A DNA stretch of 64,000 nucleotides from CAILZL01 sp963748005 (lineage in GTDB: Bacteria; Pseudomonadota; Gammaproteobacteria; Steroidobacterales; Steroidobacteraceae), in NCBI GenBank assembly GCA_963748005.1, contig CAVVHH010000002.1, positions 1,116,001 to 1,180,000 on the forward strand. Reading direction: 5' to 3'. Both the position numbers and the translations under genes were made by a program. The notes under the pieces were generated by a model. That model had not been told where the DNA came from, made no database searches, and saw only the letters and a program-made list of their open reading frames with translations. Shown in pieces: positions 59,390 to 64,000 of the stretch (positions within the stretch are counted from its first letter, which is position 1; the number at the start of each line of letters is the position of its first letter).

Positions 59390-60672
59390 CACGGCACCAG
59401 CCTGCTGATACGCAGCGCAATCGGCTGCGAGGAATGAGTTGCCACCATCACCGGTTCGGCCTGCAGATCGCCGGACTGCGCCAATGCCTGGCCACTGCGC
59501 GATAACCGCGCCTCAACTCTGACCTGCTCATACTGTGACAGCGTGCGGCCAGGCATCATGGCCAGGGTATCGTCCAGAACAAAATTGACTGGCCAGGATT
59601 TAACGCTGGTGCGATAAGCCGCCACCGGCGCTGCAGAGTCGGTTGCCTTGGCAAATACAAACAGGGTCATGTCGCTCGTGGCACTCTGTTTGAGCGACGG
59701 ATCCAGCGCCACGCTACCGCGCACCTGCACCGCCCTGGCAACATCAGCACTGGCCCGCACAGCAGCATTACCAGTCTTGTTGCCCGCCAGCGTACGAGCT
59801 TCCTGGATATTGGCTTCGATGATGCTGACATCGGGAGAGCCATCGGGAATGGCAGCACGCAGTTGCTGCCATACCTGCAGGGCATCCGCATAACGTCGCT
59901 CTTCATGGGCCAGACTGGCCTTCAGCCACAACGCCTTGCTGTGCTGCGGCTCGAGTTTCAGCGCCGCATCGATGGCACTGCGAGTCCTGGGATTGGCCAG
60001 GGAGTCGGCCACCGAGGCTGCCGCATCGGCGTAGTCCGCCCAAGCATCCGCATTCATGGCCTGCAATTTGATTGCCTGCTCGAATGCCTTGGTGGCCTCC
60101 GCAAAATTGCGTGCAGTGCGCTGCAATTGCGCAATTGCCAACCACGCTGATGCATCCTTGGGATTTTTCGCCACCAGTTGCTGATAGGACGATAGTGCCG
60201 CTGCATCCACAGCTAGCGGCGCAGACGCTGGTACAGATGCGGTTTGATCTGCAACGCCAGACTTGAGTTTGTGCTGTTGCGCAAGACTGGCGCCTTCGGT
60301 ATCGCCGATGAATTCATACGACTGCTGCAGCAATTGCCAATCAGCATCGGTGCCACTGCCACCAGCCAGCTTTGCAGCCAGTCTGTCTGCCGCTTCGGCC
60401 ATCGAACCCGCGGCACCACTCTCTGCAACGGCATTGGTAGCGTGACCGCTGACAACCGCACTTTGATTCGTCAGCTCAGGTTTTCCGACCCAGCTGTATA
60501 TCGAAAACACGGTGACACCAAAAACAGACACCGCCACCGCAACCAGTGCCTTGCCGCGCACTGTACTGATGGTTGGCACGCCAGCGATCGACCATAGACG
60601 CAACATAAAGAACGCCACGGCGATGCCCGCCATGAAACCCGCTGCTGCCCAGAAATATGCCAGATAATTCAT
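59389..60672 (-). CDS. CcmI-like (CycH) cytochrome c maturation TPR protein
   Basis: 427 residues from the ATG at 60672 (MNYLAYFWAAAG). Two membrane helices (6-26 and 43-60) are followed by periplasmic TPR repeats (about 150-275, with ASAWLAIAQLQRTARNFAEATKAFEQAIKL) and a beta-rich C-terminal domain (about 310-427, VRGSVALDPSLKQ to ISRLVP) as in CcmH/CycH. CcmI holds apocytochrome c for heme attachment. A copy placed first in a multiheme cytochrome operon suggests a dedicated maturation factor; other ccm genes are not in the window. Confidence 0.83.
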   Translation of the reverse strand: MNYLAYFWAAAGFMAGIAVAFFMLRLWSIAGVPTISTVRGKALVAVAVSVFGVTVFSIYSWVGKPELTNQSAVVSGHATNAVAESGAAGSMAEAADRLAAKLAGGSGTDADWQLLQQSYEFIGDTEGASLAQQHKLKSGVADQTASVPASAPLAVDAAALSSYQQLVAKNPKDASAWLAIAQLQRTARNFAEATKAFEQAIKLQAMNADAWADYADAAASVADSLANPRTRSAIDAALKLEPQHSKALWLKASLAHEERRYADALQVWQQLRAAIPDGSPDVSIIEANIQEARTLAGNKTGNAAVRASADVARAVQVRGSVALDPSLKQSATSDMTLFVFAKATDSAAPVAAYRTSVKSWPVNFVLDDTLAMMPGRTLSQYEQVRVEARLSRSGQALAQSGDLQAEPVMVATHSSQPIALRISRLVP

Positions 60673-61067
60673 GCGTTTCTTTGTATTCAGCCGACACCAG
60701 CGATTGCAACGTGCCAGCTGGTGCGCTTGATGGCACGCGGTTAGCAATCTCCGGCGTGATCCATTGCGGCAGCAGTACAGCTGTATTTCAATCGTTCTTC
60801 ACAATGTAAATCGTGCACCTGCAGGCAAATTTAAGTTGTGTAACGCATCACACAGAGCTGGTGCCGATGTGCAGCAGAGCACAGCCTTGAACTTAATTTC
60901 CATTAAGAGAACGAGCCTGTACGCAAGCAGAGACAACACTCCTCAATTGGCATGCGTGGACCAGCGCACATACACTTTGATAACGATTCGACACCATGTT
61001 GCGCATTGCGTGGACGCAGTATTGCACCTCGCTGCTCTGAAACCACTGTATTCGTCGGGAGACATAG
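60673..61067. other. Divergent promoter region of the cytochrome cluster
   Basis: About 395 bp between the two divergent units of the multiheme cluster. No gene is supported; short frames have no family features. It contains the CRP-like site listed separately and the GGGAG ribosome site (61057-61061) for the Fe-S flavoprotein. Confidence 0.5.
60837..60852. promoter_or_regulatory. CRP-like binding site
   Basis: TGTGT-AACGCA-TCACA matches TGTGA-N6-TCACA at 9 of 10 positions and lies between the divergent cytochrome and flavoprotein genes. CRP/Vfr-type control is possible; the FNR consensus (TTGAT-N4-ATCAA) is not matched. Confidence 0.4.
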
Positions 61068-62378
61068 TTGGGCTGGTTGCTCTACTTCGTTTATGCAGCG
61101 CCACTGCTGCTGATCTGGTGGCTGTACAGCAGGCGTCGCAAGGCGGTGCATGTAGCCAACAGCATTGCCTACGAAGATTCACGCAGCGCCGGATTGCTTG
61201 AACCGGCATCGCTGCACCCGGTTATTGATGCCACTCTCTGTGTGGGCTGTGGTTCTTGCGTTAAAGCATGCCCCGAACAACCCGAGCATCACGTCCTGGG
61301 CCTGATCGATGGCAAGGCGCAACTGGTCAGCCCGACGGATTGCATCGGCCACGGTGCCTGCAGGATCGCCTGCCCCATGGATGCCATCACACTGGTGTTC
61401 GGCACAGCGACCCGCGGTGTTGATATCCCCGTAGTGAACTCGCATTTCGAAACCAATGTGCCGGGCATCTTCATAGCCGGTGAACTGGGCGGCATGGGCC
61501 TGATCCGCAATGCGCTGGAACAGGGACGTCAGGCGGTAGACGCCATCTGCGACCATCGGCCGCGTGGCAAGAATGAACTGGATCTGGTGATTGTGGGGGC
61601 CGGTCCCGCGGGATTCGCTGCTTCTCTCGCCGCCAAGGCCAAGGGGTTGCGCTTCGTGACGCTGGAACAGGAGTCGCTGGGGGGCGCGGTTTTCCAGTAT
61701 CCACGCGGCAAGCTGGTGATGACGGCGCCGGCCACGCTACCCATAGTGGGCACCATCAATTTCAAGCACACCTCCAAGGAAGCGTTGCTGGAATTCTGGA
61801 AAAGCGCCGAGCAAAAGGCCGGACTCAAGATCAACTACAAGGAACGCGTCGATGCAATTCTCAACCTGCAGGATCAGGGCTTCCTGATTCGCACACCGCA
61901 AAGTGAATATGTGACGCGCAATGTGTTGCTGGCCATCGGCCGACGCGGCACGCCGCGCAAGCTTGGCGTGCCTGGCGAAGACCTGCCCAAGGTGGTCTAC
62001 CGATTGATTGACCCTGAGCAATATGCAAACCAGCGAGTGCTGATTGTCGGTGGTGGCGATAGCGCAATTGAAGCCGCCACCAGCATCGCCGCCGTCGATG
62101 GTGCCCACGTCACGTTGTCGTATCGCGGCGCCGTGTTCGATCGCGCCAAACCCAGTAACCGGCAACGACTTGAGACCGCAGTCAAAGCCGGTGCCGTGGA
62201 TTTGCGCATGGCATCGCAGGTGCGACAGATTGAGCATGAGACCGTGACATTGGTACAGGAAGGCCGACAGGTCGATGTCGAAAACAATACGGTGATCGTC
62301 AATGCCGGGGGCGTGCTGCCCAACGACTTCCTGCGCAAGGTCGGCATTGCCATCGAGACCAAGTATGGAACGGCTTAG
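61068..62378 (+). CDS. Membrane-anchored 4Fe-4S/FAD oxidoreductase, permuted domain order
   Basis: 436 residues from a TTG start with GGGAG 6 bp upstream. One N-terminal membrane helix (5-20), then two ferredoxin motifs: Cys-58/61/64/68 complete, and Cys-92, His-95, Cys-98, Cys-102, where His replaces a cluster Cys. Residues 125-160 (FETNVPGIFIAGELGGMG, RNALEQGRQAVDAI) look like the closing FAD motif of thioredoxin-reductase-like enzymes, but stand before the FAD GxGxxG (177-182) and NAD (VLIVGGGDSAIEAA) motifs; the C-terminus lacks that motif. The redox CxxC is absent. Likely NAD(P)H-dependent electron input for the cytochromes (inference). Confidence 0.85.
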   Translation: MGWLLYFVYAAPLLLIWWLYSRRRKAVHVANSIAYEDSRSAGLLEPASLHPVIDATLCVGCGSCVKACPEQPEHHVLGLIDGKAQLVSPTDCIGHGACRIACPMDAITLVFGTATRGVDIPVVNSHFETNVPGIFIAGELGGMGLIRNALEQGRQAVDAICDHRPRGKNELDLVIVGAGPAGFAASLAAKAKGLRFVTLEQESLGGAVFQYPRGKLVMTAPATLPIVGTINFKHTSKEALLEFWKSAEQKAGLKINYKERVDAILNLQDQGFLIRTPQSEYVTRNVLLAIGRRGTPRKLGVPGEDLPKVVYRLIDPEQYANQRVLIVGGGDSAIEAATSIAAVDGAHVTLSYRGAVFDRAKPSNRQRLETAVKAGAVDLRMASQVRQIEHETVTLVQEGRQVDVENNTVIVNAGGVLPNDFLRKVGIAIETKYGTA

Positions 62379-64000
62379 GATTCAGGCACGTTCGACGATT
62401 GCCGCAGCGCTGCTCGCCGTGACGATGCTGTGCGCTGCACTCAGTGCTCGTGCAGCTGCCACTCAAGACACTCTGGAACCGGTCCGGACCCAGCTGCGCC
62501 TGAAACACTTCACGCAGGCCGCCGAGCTGCTCAAGGCACAAGCCAACCCACAAAATCCGGCTGCAGAATATTTGCTGGGCACGTTGTATCGCAGTGGCCT
62601 GGGTGTACCGGTGGACGACCAGCAAGCACGTCACTGGATCGAAAGCTCCGCTCAGCATGGCAATGCCGACGCCGCTTATGCCATGGCCGCGCTACTGGCA
62701 AATGACGCCAAACCGGACAGTTCCGCCATCCTGCAGTGGTTACAACGTGCCGCCGCTGCAGGACATGTAATGGCCAAACAGGCATTGGCAAGTGGCATTC
62801 AACCGCAACGCTTTCAACCCCAGCTGGTACTGCACGATGGCGCAGCGCGTCGTCAGGCCTTCTGGCTGGCGGCGGCACAGGATGAGGTGGAGTTGCTGAG
62901 CGCGCTGAGTGATGCAGAATTACTCAAAGCGCAGGACGAATTCGGACGCACTGCGTTATTTTATGCAGCAAAACAAGGCGCAGCATCTGCCACTGCACTG
63001 CTGCTTCAACAGGGCGCAGTGGTAGATCCTGCAGATGCTTATGGCATCACACCCCTGATGCTGGCAGTGGGCGCTGGGCACCAGCCGGTCGTCACGCTGT
63101 TGCTGAATGCCGGCGCCAGCCTGAACAGCAAGGATCGCGTCAGCAACACCGTGCTGATGTATGCCATCGGCCACAACCAGGTCCAGGTTACGCAACAACT
63201 GCTGGCAGCCGGCGCCGATATTCATGGCGTCAACGCGCAGGGCTGGTCGGCGCTGGATTGGGCCGTGCGTACCAGCAACACCGAGCTGGCAAATCAGTTG
63301 CGCTCGCTCGGCCTGACCACAACCCACAAGGCCACCGTAACGGCGGGCATGCCCAGTATTCCGCTGCAGCACGCTGCTGGTGATGATCTCTACCGCGGCT
63401 GGCCCGATCTGTTGATAGCCGCAGGTCGCAGTTCGCCCGAGTTGTTCAACAACGTGCTGAAAGCAAGCGACAATCCCGCACGACGCGGCCCCAATGGCGA
63501 GACCGCGCTGCTGGTCGCCGTGCAATCCGGCAATAGCGAAGCCGTCGAAAAATTGTTGATGGCGGGTACGCCCGCCGTGACGGCTGCTGACAACGAAACG
63601 CCGTTGAGCTGGGCGCTGCGCCACAATCAGTTGACGATCGTACAGTTGCTGCTGAATAAAGGACTTGGTCCAGATGCACATGGCAAGCTTGAAGATGCGC
63701 CGCTGCTGGATGCGGTACGGCAAAACAGCGAGCCCATGCTCAATGCCTTGTTAAAAGCCGGAGCTAAGCAGCAGATCAGCGATTCAGCGGGACGTACGCC
63801 CTTGATGCTGGCGGCGCAGCTCAATTACGCTGCGCTGTTGCGCGCCTTGTTGAATGCGGGGGCCAGTGTCGATGCCACAGACAAACATGGTCGCACCGCC
63901 CTGTGGCTTGCCGCTGCCAATGGTGCGGACGATTGCGTTGCTGCCCTGATCAACGCCAAAGCCAATCTCGACAAAAGCGATAACAGCAAATCCAGCGCCT
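62365..64000 (+). CDS. Secreted Sel1/ankyrin-repeat protein, 3' end outside the window
   Basis: At least 545 residues; the gene runs off the right edge. The ATG at 62365 overlaps the flavoprotein gene by 14 nt. A signal peptide (STIAAALLAVTMLCAALSARA) is followed by Sel1-like repeats (AAEYLLGTLYRSGLGVPVDDQQARHWIESSAQHGNADAAY, about residues 70-120), then ankyrin repeats from about residue 190 (GRTALFYAAKQG, GITPLMLAVGAG, GRTPLMLAAQLN, GRTALWLAAANG). A periplasmic scaffold for the cytochromes or flavoprotein is a possibility based on context. Confidence 0.88.
   Translation, partial: MERLRIQARSTIAAALLAVTMLCAALSARAAATQDTLEPVRTQLRLKHFTQAAELLKAQANPQNPAAEYLLGTLYRSGLGVPVDDQQARHWIESSAQHGNADAAYAMAALLANDAKPDSSAILQWLQRAAAAGHVMAKQALASGIQPQRFQPQLVLHDGAARRQAFWLAAAQDEVELLSALSDAELLKAQDEFGRTALFYAAKQGAASATALLLQQGAVVDPADAYGITPLMLAVGAGHQPVVTLLLNAGASLNSKDRVSNTVLMYAIGHNQVQVTQQLLAAGADIHGVNAQGWSALDWAVRTSNTELANQLRSLGLTTTHKATVTAGMPSIPLQHAAGDDLYRGWPDLLIAAGRSSPELFNNVLKASDNPARRGPNGETALLVAVQSGNSEAVEKLLMAGTPAVTAADNETPLSWALRHNQLTIVQLLLNKGLGPDAHGKLEDAPLLDAVRQNSEPMLNALLKAGAKQQISDSAGRTPLMLAAQLNYAALLRALLNAGASVDATDKHGRTALWLAAANGADDCVAALINAKANLDKSDNSKSSA

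Overview
The window looks like chromosomal DNA from a free-living, moderately GC-rich gammaproteobacterium. Several gene orders are typical of that class, and partly of Xanthomonadales-like lineages: algZ-algR followed by hemC-hemD-hemX-hemY; dapF-DUF484-xerC-hslV-hslU-DUF971; and ubiE-ubiJ-ubiB. No rRNA, tRNA, CRISPR array, phage or complete insertion sequence was found. The species cannot be named from the sequence alone.

Layout. 1-3 kb: a partial comM-like gene, ubiK, and the nitrogen pair glnK-amtB behind a sigma-54-type promoter. 3-14 kb: a DUF4124 protein, a beta-hydroxyacid dehydrogenase, the LytS/LytTR pair algZ-algR split by a 288-bp transposon-like element, the yqjD-yqjE-yqjK envelope genes, an AI-2E-family permease and hemCDXY. 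14-26 kb: an orphan ParA, dapF, DUF484, xerC, hslVU, DUF971, a MatC-like carrier, aquaporin, and ubiE-ubiJ-ubiB. 26-32 kb: a five-gene operon with 4-nt or near 4-nt gene junctions, encoding a type III-like restriction-modification system with a zeta-toxin-like kinase and a small protein between mod and res, and a SEC-C protein at its end. 32-42 kb: a thioesterase-like protein, DedA, panD, LOG and a complete trpE-G-D-C-F-B-A operon on the minus strand, preceded by a classical attenuator whose 19-residue leader peptide has three consecutive Trp codons. 42-44 kb: a HEPN/MNT toxin-antitoxin pair, DUF1003, a SWIM-like protein, DUF2892 and Dps.

44-52 kb is a sulfide-linked region: sulfide:quinone oxidoreductase, an RND efflux pump with its adaptor, a DUF2892 protein, and a divergent BigR/SqrR-like persulfide-sensor repressor with a TauE/SafE exporter. 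A perfect AT-rich palindrome lies between the two transcription units.

52-64 kb is the most striking part. A minus-strand operon encodes a CcmI-like cytochrome c maturation factor, a b-type membrane cytochrome, a 21-heme cytochrome c, a 31-heme cytochrome c built from about 46-residue two-heme repeats, and an outer-membrane beta-barrel with SPOR and TPR domains. Divergent to it are a membrane-anchored Fe-S flavoprotein, whose domains look circularly permuted, and an ankyrin/Sel1 protein. Together they suggest an electron conduit from the inner membrane through the periplasm to the outer membrane; this is inferred from gene content.

Short palindromic repeats of at least four families fill many gaps. 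Many are flanked by TA, and at several genes the TA plus the first base of the repeat makes up the stop codon.
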